Assembly (NCBI RefSeq): GCF_001955715.1
Contig: NZ_CP019239.1
Span: 1,240,001 to 1,304,000, forward strand
From: Rhodoferax saidenbachensis
GTDB lineage: Bacteria > Pseudomonadota > Gammaproteobacteria > Burkholderiales > Burkholderiaceae_C
DNA: 64,000 nucleotides
Reading direction: 5' to 3'
The notes below the pieces were generated by a model that had not been told where the DNA came from, did no database searches, and saw only the letters and a program-made list of their open reading frames with translations. A program made the position numbers and the translations under genes. Below, in pieces: positions 54,677 through 63,322 of the stretch (positions are counted from its first letter, which is position 1; each line of letters starts with the position of its first letter).

Positions 54677-56206
54677 ATGGACAGTTTCACAGAGGCCCTT
54701 GGCACTCTTACCCCCCAGCGCCTGCTGGGTATTCGCCGCGGGGTGGAGAAAGAAAGTTTGCGCGCACTACCCACAGGGGCGTTGGCCATGACACCGCACC
54801 CGGTGGCGCTGGGCTCGGCGCTCACGCATCCGCATATCACCACGGACTTCAGCGAATCGCAGGTGGAGCTGATCACCGGCGTGCACGCGGGCGTACAGGA
54901 GTGTGTGGACGAGCTCACGCAGGTGCAGCAGTTCACTATGGCCGCATTGGGCGAGGAAATGTTGTGGGTGTCCAGCATGCCCTGTGGCCTGCCCACCGGT
55001 GAACAGATCCCGATTGGCCAGTACGGTGTGTCCAATGTGGGGCAGTCCAAAAGTGTCTACCGCATGGGGCTTGGCTACCGCTACGGGCGTCGCATGCAGA
55101 CCATTTCCGGCATCCACTACAACTGGTCGTTGCCCGATGTGTCCAGCGATGCCTACTTCGGGCTGATCCGCAACTTCCGCCGCCACGCCTTTTTGCTGCT
55201 GTACCTGTTTGGCGCTTCACCAGCCGTGTGTTCTACCTTTGTGGCGGGACGCCCGCACCAGTTGCAGGCGCTCAGCGCCAACACCATGTATTTACCCTAT
55301 GCCACCTCGCTGCGCATGGGCCGATTGGGCTACCAGAGTGATGCACAAACATCGCTCGCGGTGAGTTACAACAACCTCGAAGGGTATGGCGACTCCCTTC
55401 AGGATGCGTTGACGCGGCCGTATGCGCCGTACCAGTCCATCGGTGTGCGCGGCCCGGACGGCGCCTACCGCCAGTTGGGCACCAGCCTGCTGCAGATCGA
55501 GAACGAGTTCTACGGAACCATCCGCCCCAAGCGCGTGATCTTCCCAGGCGAGCGGCCGCTGCATGCGCTGCGCGAGCGCGGTGTGGAGTATGTGGAAGTG
55601 CGCCTGATGGACCTGGACCCGTTTGAGCCTGTGGGCATCAACAGCCAGACCATGCGTTTTCTCGATGTGTTCCTGCTGCACTGCCTGACCGCGGAGAGCC
55701 CCAAGGACACACCTTCCGAAATTGCGGCATTGGCGCGCAACCAGCACCGCGTGGCCGAGCGCGGGCGCGAGCCGGGGCTGCAACTGGAGCGCGGCGACAG
55801 CACCATCGGCCTGCAGGACTGGGGGCTGGAGCTGGTCAAGGCGCTGACACCCATTGCCCACCAATTGGACGCGGCCCATGGTGGCACGGACTATGCGGCT
55901 GCGGTGGATGCAGCGTGGCAGTCCTTGCACCACCCCGAAACACTGCCTTCTGCGCGCGTGTTGCGTGTCATGCAGGAACAGTTTGACGGCTCGTTTGTCG
56001 CGTTTGCACGGGCCCAGTCGGTGGCAACCCGCCAGGCTGTGCTGGATGCACCGCTGGATGCCGGTGTGCGCGCTAAGTTTGAACAGCAATCGCGCAAGTC
56101 CCTCGAAGAGCAGCGCGCCGTGGAAGCGGCAGACACCATGCCTTTTGATATCTACCTGCAGGAATACCTCTCGCCCCGGCGCCTGGTGGCGGGCAAGGGT
56201 CGCTAG
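54677..56206 (+). CDS. gshA: Glutamate-cysteine ligase
   Basis: This 509-aa enzyme catalyses the first step of glutathione synthesis. Class I (gammaproteobacterial) GshA features are visible: GIRRGVEKESLRA, DFSESQVELITG, GLGYRYGRRMQTISGIHYNW and EVRLMDLDPFEPVGI. The start at 54677 (MDSFTEALGTLTPQ) was chosen because the upstream frame is basic and unlike the family. A bidirectional terminator lies after it. Confidence 0.93.
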   Translation: MDSFTEALGTLTPQRLLGIRRGVEKESLRALPTGALAMTPHPVALGSALTHPHITTDFSESQVELITGVHAGVQECVDELTQVQQFTMAALGEEMLWVSSMPCGLPTGEQIPIGQYGVSNVGQSKSVYRMGLGYRYGRRMQTISGIHYNWSLPDVSSDAYFGLIRNFRRHAFLLLYLFGASPAVCSTFVAGRPHQLQALSANTMYLPYATSLRMGRLGYQSDAQTSLAVSYNNLEGYGDSLQDALTRPYAPYQSIGVRGPDGAYRQLGTSLLQIENEFYGTIRPKRVIFPGERPLHALRERGVEYVEVRLMDLDPFEPVGINSQTMRFLDVFLLHCLTAESPKDTPSEIAALARNQHRVAERGREPGLQLERGDSTIGLQDWGLELVKALTPIAHQLDAAHGGTDYAAAVDAAWQSLHHPETLPSARVLRVMQEQFDGSFVAFARAQSVATRQAVLDAPLDAGVRAKFEQQSRKSLEEQRAVEAADTMPFDIYLQEYLSPRRLVAGKGR

Positions 56207-56227
56207 GGTCGGTTCACAGACCCCAGT

Positions 56228-56262
56228 AAAAAAGCGCCGCTTGCGTAAGCAAGGGCGCTTTT
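56228..56262. terminator. Bidirectional terminator between gshA and the phasin-like gene
   Basis: AAAGCGCC and GGCGCTTT pair around an inner TTGC/GCAA. There is an A-run before and a T-run after, so both converging transcripts can stop here. Confidence 0.9.
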
Positions 56263-56298
56263 TCTTTCAGGCCACACAGGGTGGCCTGTGGGTGCGAC

Positions 56299-56823
56299 TT
56301 AGGCAGCCTTGCGAGCGGTGCGAACCACTTTCTTGACAGCGCGCTTGACCGTGGCCTTGACCTTCTTGCCGGCAATCTTGTCAGCCAGGGTGGCGGACTG
56401 GGCTTCCAGCTTGGCAGCCGCCTTGGTCAGGCTTTCCGCGGCAGGCACAGCGGCCACAGCCAAGCTGTGCAGGGCGGTCACGCCCAGGGCCTTTTCGAAA
56501 CGGCTGGCGTTGGCGGCAACTTGTTGCACGCCCTTGCCGGCCAGTTCCACTGCCTTGTTCACGGCGGTGTCAGCACCGTCGGTGGTCAGGGTCACGCCTT
56601 GGGCGTAAACCGAAGTCACTTTCTTCTGGGCAGCCAGGGCGTTGCCACGCACTTCGGCGCTCAGGCGGGTACCGGCTTTGCTCACAGCAGTGGCCCAGCT
56701 CTGGTCCACGTAACCCACAGCGCGGGCATTGCCGACGCGGTAGGCGTTGATCACGTTCTTGGCGGTGTTGCCGTAGGAAGCGATCAGTTCGTTGGTGACG
56801 GTGGAGAGTTTCTTGTTAGCCAT
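56299..56823 (-). CDS. Phasin-like protein with histone-H1-like basic tail
   Basis: This 174-aa helical Ala-rich protein carries repeated amphipathic helices (QQVAANASRFEKALGVTALH). It ends in a Lys/Arg tail (GKKVKATVKRAVKKVVRTAR, then KAA). The body resembles phasins that coat PHA granules. The tail resembles H1-like or PhaM-type DNA-contact tails, so it may link granules to the nucleoid. It is not certain that it is a true phasin. Confidence 0.7.
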   Translation of the reverse strand: MANKKLSTVTNELIASYGNTAKNVINAYRVGNARAVGYVDQSWATAVSKAGTRLSAEVRGNALAAQKKVTSVYAQGVTLTTDGADTAVNKAVELAGKGVQQVAANASRFEKALGVTALHSLAVAAVPAAESLTKAAAKLEAQSATLADKIAGKKVKATVKRAVKKVVRTARKAA

Positions 56824-56929
56824 GGTGATGTCCTGGGAGTTGAGGGAAAAACGGGAGAACGAAACGGATTCTCACGATTCACCCTAGTGGGGACACCTTA
56901 AATCCCGTGCATTTCCTAGAGCTACGCCC

Positions 56930-58657
56930 CTAGGTTGTGCGGCTCGACAACCAGCCGGCCACCTCTTCGGCAGGCATGGGTTTGCCATGCAGGTAGCCCT
57001 GAATCTCTTCACAGCCCATCTCTTCGAGCAGGGCGTGTTGCTCTGCCGTCTCCACACCTTCGGCAATCACGGAGAGCCCCAGGCTGTGGGCCAGAGAGAT
57101 GATGGCGCCCGCAATGACGCGGTCATCACGGTCGGTGCAGATCTGGCGCACAAAGGACTGGTCGATCTTCAGCACATCCAGTGGGAAGCGTTTGAGGTAG
57201 GCCAGGCTGGAGTAGCCGGTGCCAAAGTCATCAATGGCCAGTTTGAGTCCCATGGCCTTGAACTGGCGCAGCAGGTTCAGCGTGTGCTGCATGTCCAGCA
57301 TGGCCGTGCCTTCGGTGATCTCCAGCTCCAGTTGTTCGGGTGGCAGGCCGGTGCTGTCCAGTGCCTGCTGCACGTGGCGCGCCAGGTGCGGATCACCAAA
57401 CTGCCGCAAGGACAGGTTGACCGCCACGCGCAATGGGGTGGTGTGTGTGGCTTGCCAGCGCACCGCCTGCTGGCAGGCCTCCTGCAGCATCCAGGCACCC
57501 ATGCGGACAATCTGCCCGTTGTCTTCGGCGAGCGGAATGAACTTGGCCGGCGATACCAGCCCCAGCGTGGGATGTCGCCAGCGCATCAGCGCTTCAAACC
57601 CTTTGATGGCTGCGCCTTGGGCCGTGACCTGTGGCTGGAAAAAAGCCGCCAGTTCGCCCCGATCCACGGCGCGGTGCAGGTCATTGTGCAAACGAAAGGT
57701 CGAGGTCTGATCGGGCGTCGCACTCGCGTCGTGCAGGGCAATGCGCGGGCCGGTCTGGGCGCGTGCTGCGGCCAATGCCAGGTCCAGCCGCGCCAGAACC
57801 ACTTCGGCACGCTCGCCGGTCTGCAACTGGTTGCAGATGGCCACGGAGATGGTTGGGAAATGTTCCTCACCGGCAACGCGTACCGGCAGGCTCATGCCTG
57901 CCAGCAGGTGGGCAGCGATTTCGCGGTGGGCCAGTGCGGCGGGCCAGCGGGGTGTGAGCACGGCCAAGCGGTCATCACCCAGGCGTGCAATGCTGCAGCG
58001 CCCGGCGCTGACCAGTGGCTCGGCTTGGGTGAGTGTTGTGAGGCGCTGTGCGAGCAGGCCCAAGCATTCGTCCACCGGCCCGGCGCCCAGCACCTGGGCA
58101 ATCTGCGCCAGGTTGTCCAGCCCGATGGCCAGTAACGTGATTTCTTCGCCCGTGTCGGGTGCAATGCTCAGTGCATCCTGCAGCAAGAGCAGAAAGTGCG
58201 CGCGGTTGGGCAGGTCGGTGACCTTGTCGTAATGCAGCAGGTGGTGGGCCTGCTCTACGGCACGGCGGCTGGCGATGTGTTGCAGGGCGGCCTTTTCCAG
58301 TTGGGCCTGGATGCAGGTCAGCAGTTCGTCGCGCTGGAATGGTTTGGTCAGGTAGTCGTCTGCGCCCAAGTTCATGCCTTCGCGCACGTCGACGCGGTCG
58401 GCCTTGGCCGTGAGCAGGACGACGGGGGTATGGGCGGTGGCTGGGTCGCTGCGCAGGGCGCGCACCAACTGGTGACCTGTCATGCGCGGCATCATCACGT
58501 CGCTCAGGACGATGTCCGGCTGGTGGGCGCGCACCAGGGCGAGGGCTTCCTCGCCGTTGGGCGCGGCAAATACCGTAAAGCCCTCCATGCCCAGCAGCAA
58601 GGACAGGTTGCTGCGGATATCGGGCTCGTCTTCCGCAATCACAATGGTGGCGCTCAC
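56930..58657 (-). CDS. Response regulator with degenerate GGDEF and active-looking EAL domain
   Basis: This 575-aa protein has an N-terminal receiver (IVIAEDEPDIRSN, Asp in VLSDVMMP, Lys in LTKPF). A GGDEF domain follows with its loop changed to ARLGDDRLAVL, then an EAL domain with EALMRWRHP, ELEITEG, AIDDFGTGYSSLAYLKRF, KIDQSF and AEGVETAEQ all present. It is likely a phosphorylation-controlled c-di-GMP phosphodiesterase. The start is 58657. The kinase and small regulator upstream are its probable partners; a MITE lies between them. Confidence 0.9.
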   Translation of the reverse strand: MSATIVIAEDEPDIRSNLSLLLGMEGFTVFAAPNGEEALALVRAHQPDIVLSDVMMPRMTGHQLVRALRSDPATAHTPVVLLTAKADRVDVREGMNLGADDYLTKPFQRDELLTCIQAQLEKAALQHIASRRAVEQAHHLLHYDKVTDLPNRAHFLLLLQDALSIAPDTGEEITLLAIGLDNLAQIAQVLGAGPVDECLGLLAQRLTTLTQAEPLVSAGRCSIARLGDDRLAVLTPRWPAALAHREIAAHLLAGMSLPVRVAGEEHFPTISVAICNQLQTGERAEVVLARLDLALAAARAQTGPRIALHDASATPDQTSTFRLHNDLHRAVDRGELAAFFQPQVTAQGAAIKGFEALMRWRHPTLGLVSPAKFIPLAEDNGQIVRMGAWMLQEACQQAVRWQATHTTPLRVAVNLSLRQFGDPHLARHVQQALDSTGLPPEQLELEITEGTAMLDMQHTLNLLRQFKAMGLKLAIDDFGTGYSSLAYLKRFPLDVLKIDQSFVRQICTDRDDRVIAGAIISLAHSLGLSVIAEGVETAEQHALLEEMGCEEIQGYLHGKPMPAEEVAGWLSSRTT

Positions 58658-58677
58658 GGGGTGGGTTCTTTCTCTAG

Positions 58678-58941
58678 GGCCTGTTCACACTATTTTTGCA
58701 AGTGCGAACGTCGTTAAAACAGCGCCAATCTAGGCGCGCGACGACGCCCAGACTGGCCGTCTGGGCTAGGAGTGCAACAACGATTGGCACTGTTTTAACC
58801 CCGTTCCCTTCGGGTTGTGGCCAAAACTGCCATGCGCGGCGTTGCAAAACCTTGCCGGGGGGATACCCCGGCTGTGTTTCGCGCCTTGCGCATGACAGTT
58901 TTGATCCGCAACGCATCTTGTAAAAATAGTGTGAACAGGCC
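58678..58941. mobile_element. 264-bp MITE-like element with nested hairpins
   Basis: The 25-bp terminal inverted repeats (GGCCTGTTCACACTATTTTT, then GCAAG; 24 of 25 match) are flanked by CTAG (58674 and 58942). Inside are two more inverted pairs: GTTAAAACAGCGCCAATC (58713) with 58782, and CAAAACTGCCATGCGC (58822) with 58888. The first encloses a perfect GCCCAGAC/GTCTGGGC stem. There is no transposase, and its short ORFs are not convincing. A 4-bp CTAG duplication would fit the YTAR targets of IS5-type transposases, which is inference. Confidence 0.8.
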
Positions 58942-58964
58942 CTAGTGTGCGGGATGTTGGCATG

Positions 58965-61610
58965 TCAGACCTTGACGATGAAGCGGGTGCCCTTGCCGGT
59001 GCCGCTGTGCACCTGGATTCTGCCGCCGTGCAGGTCCACCGAGTTTTTGACGATGGCCAGGCCCAAGCCGGTGCCCTGGATATCGCCCACATTGCTGGCG
59101 CGGTGGAAGGATTCAAACAAGTGCGGGATTTCTTCGGCCGGAATACCGATGCCCTGGTCCGACACTTCCATGACCCATTGCCCGTCTTCGCGTGTCACCC
59201 GGAAGCGCACTTCTCCGCCTTCGGGCGAATACTTTATGGCGTTGGAGAGCAGGTTGCCAAAAATGTGGCGCAGCAGCTTTTCGTCAAACAGGCCGACGGA
59301 GGGCAGATCGACAAAGTCGCTGACCAGGGTGCAGTGGGTCTTGGGGTGCTGGGTGCGTGCATCGTCCATGAGGGCGTGGCACAGCGGGATCAGGTCGATC
59401 TCACGGGGCTGGAACTCCAGCATCTGCGCATCGACTTTGCCCAGCAGCAACACGCGGTCCAGCATGCGGGTCATGCGGTGTACGCTGTTTTCAATGGTTT
59501 GCACCACCTCGGCCTTGTCGGCCGCGGGCAGGCGGTCGCCGTAGTATTTGAGCAGTTCGGCCGACGACAGGATGGTGGCCAGTGGCGTGCGGAACTCGTG
59601 GCTGGTCATGGCCACAAACCGCGAGCGAAGTTCGTTCAGCTCTTTTTGCTGCTCCAGCGCGGCCCGGGTGCTCTGTTCGGCCTTGATGCGCTCGGTGATG
59701 TCCAGAAAGGTCCAGATGATGCCGGAGTCCGGGTCGCGGTCGCGCACACAGCGCCCGGCCATTTGTACCCAGAGGATTTCGCCGTTGCGCCGCTTGAGCG
59801 GGCGCTCGTTGGTGTAGGTGCCGCTAGAGACCATGGCCGCGCGCTGCTCTTCGCCCCAGCGTTCCCAGGTCTCGCGGTCGGAGTGCACCATCAGGGTGGA
59901 CTGGCCGATCAGCTCTTCGCGCGTGTAGTCCACCATCTCGGCAAACTTGTCATTGACCCACTGGTGTTTGCGGTCCACCGACAGCACGATGCCGACCAGC
60001 GCACTTTGCAGGATGGCTTCACGTTCGGAGGAGGTGCGTTGCAGGTCGGCCTCGCCCTGTTTGCGTTCGGTGATGTCGGAGAAGAAGGTCAGCGTGGCGG
60101 GGGTGCCGTCCCAGGGGACGACGGTAACGCCTATATCAATCCAGCGCACCACGTTGTCTGGCAGCAGCAGGCGAATTTCATAGCGGTTGGGAATTTCCTC
60201 GCCCGCCAGCCGGCGCTTGCGCCGGTCGTCCACCATGGCGTGGTCATCGGGGTGGATGCGGTGCAGGTAGCCCTCGCGCAGCAAGTCCTCGCGTGTCATT
60301 TGCAGCAGCTCGGCTGCGCGGAAGTTGGCAAACACAAAGCGTGCGTCCTGCACCACCAGCATGCCTTCGCCGGAGTGCTCGATCACCGCGCGGTAACGTT
60401 CTTCCGAGCGGTGCAGGGCCTGTGTCATGGCCTTGCGTTCGGTCACATCGGAGAAGAAGGTGATGGTGGCAGGCTGGCCATTCCAGGGCACGACCGACAC
60501 ACCCAGCTCGATCCAGCGCACGCTGCCGTCGTCAAACAGCAGGCGCACCTCGTAACGGCTGGGCACTTCTTCACCCGCCAGGCGGCGGTTGCGGCGCTCC
60601 TGGATCAACTTATGGTCATCGGGGTGCACGCGGTGCAGGAAGCCCACTTTCAGAATGGTCTCGGGGTCCATGTGGGTGAGTTCGGCCGCGCGCCGGTTGG
60701 CATACACCAGCCGGTCACCTTGCAGCACCACCATGCCCGAGTCCACATGTTCGATCACCGCGCGGTAGCGTTCTTCGGAGCGCTGCAGCGCTTCCTGAAT
60801 CTGTTTGCTTTCGGTGATTTCGGAAAAGAAGGTCAGCGTGGCCATACCCCCTTCCCAGAACACTGGCTTGGGGCGGATGTCGAGCCAGCGCTCTACACCG
60901 TCGCGGCCGACGTGGCGTGCCTCGTAGTGGGTGGCGATGGTGCGGCCCTGGGCCAGGTTGGCGCGCAGCTCCAACACGGCGGCGCGGTCATCCGGGTGGA
61001 TCCAGTCCACCGGGTCGGAGCCAATGATGTCCTCATTGGGAATACGCAGGATGTCGCTGGCCTGGCGGTTGGCAAACACGATGCGGTTGGCCTTGGCCAC
61101 AAACATGCCTTCACCCAGGTGTTCCACCACAGAGCGGTAGCGCTCCTCGGAGGTGCGCAGGGACTCCTGGGCGCGGTGGCGTTCGGACACATCACGCACC
61201 GAGGCGCCGAAGCCTCCACCCAGTTCTCTGGAGATGTTCCAGATCGAGAGCTCGATGGGGAAGATGCGCCCATCCTTGTGCTGGGCCTCGATCTCGATGA
61301 TGCGGTTGAGCACCCGGGCCTCCCCGGTCTGTACGAAGCGGCGCATCCCCTTTTCATGGGCCTCACGGTACTGCGCGGGAATGATCAGGTCCGACATGCG
61401 CTTGCCCATGGCTTCTTCGCGCGCCCAGCCCAGCACACGTTCGGCGCCGGGGTTCCAGTCGGTCACCATGCCTTCGGTGTCCATGCCCAGAATGGAGTCG
61501 GGCGCTGACCCCAGCAGGCCTTCGAGATGGTTTTCGCGTGCCTGCAACTGGCGCACGGTGTCAGCCAGTGTGCTCGGGTTCTGCGGCGGCTGGCTGTTGT
61601 TGGGGTGCAT
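58965..61610 (-). CDS. Hybrid-length PAS-rich histidine kinase
   Basis: This 881-aa cytosolic kinase (no membrane helices) has five PAS/PAC units from about residue 25 to 645. Units 3 and 4 are nearly parallel (SEERYRAVIEH, then RRLAGEE-P-RYE, then VPW-G-PAT-TFFSD). HisKA follows with SHEFRTPLATIL (about residue 670), and an ATPase domain with GNLLSNAIKYSPEGG, DQGIGIP and GTGLGLAI. It starts 24 bp after the small receiver gene, so the two are one unit. The EAL regulator downstream is a plausible output. Confidence 0.92.
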   Translation of the reverse strand: MHPNNSQPPQNPSTLADTVRQLQARENHLEGLLGSAPDSILGMDTEGMVTDWNPGAERVLGWAREEAMGKRMSDLIIPAQYREAHEKGMRRFVQTGEARVLNRIIEIEAQHKDGRIFPIELSIWNISRELGGGFGASVRDVSERHRAQESLRTSEERYRSVVEHLGEGMFVAKANRIVFANRQASDILRIPNEDIIGSDPVDWIHPDDRAAVLELRANLAQGRTIATHYEARHVGRDGVERWLDIRPKPVFWEGGMATLTFFSEITESKQIQEALQRSEERYRAVIEHVDSGMVVLQGDRLVYANRRAAELTHMDPETILKVGFLHRVHPDDHKLIQERRNRRLAGEEVPSRYEVRLLFDDGSVRWIELGVSVVPWNGQPATITFFSDVTERKAMTQALHRSEERYRAVIEHSGEGMLVVQDARFVFANFRAAELLQMTREDLLREGYLHRIHPDDHAMVDDRRKRRLAGEEIPNRYEIRLLLPDNVVRWIDIGVTVVPWDGTPATLTFFSDITERKQGEADLQRTSSEREAILQSALVGIVLSVDRKHQWVNDKFAEMVDYTREELIGQSTLMVHSDRETWERWGEEQRAAMVSSGTYTNERPLKRRNGEILWVQMAGRCVRDRDPDSGIIWTFLDITERIKAEQSTRAALEQQKELNELRSRFVAMTSHEFRTPLATILSSAELLKYYGDRLPAADKAEVVQTIENSVHRMTRMLDRVLLLGKVDAQMLEFQPREIDLIPLCHALMDDARTQHPKTHCTLVSDFVDLPSVGLFDEKLLRHIFGNLLSNAIKYSPEGGEVRFRVTREDGQWVMEVSDQGIGIPAEEIPHLFESFHRASNVGDIQGTGLGLAIVKNSVDLHGGRIQVHSGTGKGTRFIVKV

Positions 61611-61634
61611 GCGTCAAACCTGTGGAGGCGATGG

Positions 61635-62036
61635 TCAGGGCGTAGGAACCGGGGGCAGGTCCAGCACGGTGCGAATGCGGTGCTCCAGCAGAGCCGCGGT
61701 AAAGGGCTTGATGATGAAGTCCGTCACGCCGCCAGCGATAGCGCTCTTGACCTGGTCCGTGGCGTTCTCGCCGGTGATCATGACGAAAGGCATGGTGGCG
61801 TACTTCTCATGGCGGCGCACGGTTTCCAGCAGCTCTCGCCCCGACATCTTGGGCATGTTCCAGTCACACAGCACCAGGTCATAACCATGCGCCTGGATCA
61901 GTGACCAGGCTTCTTCACCGTTGCGGGCAATGGTGACTTTGGTAAATCCCATAGCGCCGAGCAGACGGCGCACGATGTTGCGCATCTCCTCCATGTCTTC
62001 CACCAGCAGCAGGCTGGCATTCAAAGGTGTGTTCAC
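61635..62036 (-). CDS. CheY-like single-domain response regulator
   Basis: This 133-aa receiver alone has acidic pocket residues in LLVEDMEEM, phospho-acceptor Asp in LVLCDWNMPKMSG, Thr in MITGENATD and Lys in IIKPF. There is no output domain, so it acts by protein contact or passes phosphate between the kinase and other receivers. It is first in the minus-strand kinase unit. Confidence 0.9.
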   Translation of the reverse strand: MNTPLNASLLLVEDMEEMRNIVRRLLGAMGFTKVTIARNGEEAWSLIQAHGYDLVLCDWNMPKMSGRELLETVRRHEKYATMPFVMITGENATDQVKSAIAGGVTDFIIKPFTAALLEHRIRTVLDLPPVPTP

Positions 62037-62191
62037 GTCAGGGGGTTCCCGTCAAAATAAGACCCGTGGGAGAAGCCGGTTGCGCAAATTCTGGTTCAGG
62101 CCAAAAGTGTAGCCGCAACGGTGTGGGGCGCCGCCCCAATCTGCCCGACAATCGCGTACTCAGTTTCCCTCCCCCAAGAAAGAGCAAAGGC

Positions 62192-63172
62192 ATGGCCATT
62201 CAGTGGTTCCCAGGGCATATGCACCTGACCCGCAAGGCAATTCAGGAACGCATCAAGGACATTGATGTGGTGATTGAATTGCTGGACGCACGCCTGCCCG
62301 GCTCCAGCGCCAACCCCATGCTGGCCGACATGACCGCTGGCAAACCTGCGCTAAAGGTCTTGAATAAGCAAGATCTGGCCGATCCAGCGCGCACGGCGAT
62401 ATGGTTGGCGCATTTCAATGCCCAGCCCGGTACACGTGCTTTGGGGCTGGACGCCAGCATGACCACGCCCGCCAAGGCCCTGGTGGAGGCCTGCTTTGCC
62501 CTCGCCCCCACGCGGGGCGGCAGCATGGCCAAGCCCATGCGGGTGCTGATCTGCGGCATTCCCAATGTGGGTAAGTCCACCCTGATCAACACGCTCAAAG
62601 GCAAACGCTCGGCCAAGACCGGCGATGAGGCCGGCGTGACCAAGATCGAGCAGCGCATCGTGCTGCAAGACGCTTTCTACCTGTTCGACACGCCCGGCGT
62701 GTTGTGGCCGCGCATCATCGTGGCCAAGAGCGGCTACAACCTGGCGGCCAGCGGTGCCATTGGCAAAAACGCCTTCGACGAAGAAGAGGTGGCGCTGGAA
62801 CTGCTGGACTACCTGCGCCAGCACTACCCCGCCGCCGTGGAGGCACGCTACAAGCTCAGCGGTGTGGCGGATATGACCGACGAAGAATTATTGGCCGCCA
62901 TCGGCCGCAAGCGTGGCGCGTTGCAAAGCGGCGGCAAGATCAATCTGCAAAAAGCGGCCGAGATCGCTATCCACGATTTCCGCTCGGCTGTGCTGGGCCG
63001 CATCACGCTGGAAACCCCCGAGCAGTTTGCCCAGTGGCTGGCAGCGGGCCAGAAGATAGACGCCGAGCGCCAGGTCAAGAAAGACGCCATTGAACTGGAC
63101 CGCCAGATCCGCTTCAAGAAGGTTCCACGGCCACCGCGCAAGCCCGAGCCGGAAGACGAGATTTCAGACTAA
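62192..63172 (+). CDS. rbgA: Ribosome biogenesis GTPase RbgA/YlqF
   Basis: This 326-aa circularly permuted GTPase helps build the large ribosomal subunit. The motif order is permuted: G4 NKQDLA first, then G1 GIPNVGKSTLINTL, the G2 threonine in AGVTKIEQ and G3 DTPGVL. The N-terminus MAIQWFPGHMHLTRKAI is typical. The start at 62192 was used over an upstream frame that crosses the regulator gene's leader. The repeat copy G begins right at the stop codon. Confidence 0.92.
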   Translation: MAIQWFPGHMHLTRKAIQERIKDIDVVIELLDARLPGSSANPMLADMTAGKPALKVLNKQDLADPARTAIWLAHFNAQPGTRALGLDASMTTPAKALVEACFALAPTRGGSMAKPMRVLICGIPNVGKSTLINTLKGKRSAKTGDEAGVTKIEQRIVLQDAFYLFDTPGVLWPRIIVAKSGYNLAASGAIGKNAFDEEEVALELLDYLRQHYPAAVEARYKLSGVADMTDEELLAAIGRKRGALQSGGKINLQKAAEIAIHDFRSAVLGRITLETPEQFAQWLAAGQKIDAERQVKKDAIELDRQIRFKKVPRPPRKPEPEDEISD

Positions 63173-63231
63173 ATCGGCCTCCAGCCCTTGTGGAGGTTGC
63201 GCAAGCAGCTATGAAAATAGTAGCGGTTTGA
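63171..63231 (+). repeat. Dispersed ~60-bp repeat, copy G
   Basis: AAATCGGCCTCCAGCCCTTG, then TGGAGGTTGCGCAAGCAGC, then TATGAAAATAGTAGCGG. It begins within the rbgA stop codon (TAA) and is one of the copies closest to consensus. Confidence 0.9.
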
Positions 63232-63322
63232 GCGACTGCAGGCGTAGACCAACGCCCCGAAGGTGACAATTGCGCGGGCAGCGCTTAGCATGCGCACACT
63301 TCCACCCACCCAAGGCAGACCG

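Noticed and set aside
58674-58923. Two short ORFs inside the 264-bp element
   Set aside because: They mirror the inverted repeats and have no start context. The element has no coding capacity that I trust.
58947-61508. An 853-codon plus-strand open frame
   Set aside because: It is the mirror of the PAS kinase gene; its repeats are only the complement of the repeated PAS units.
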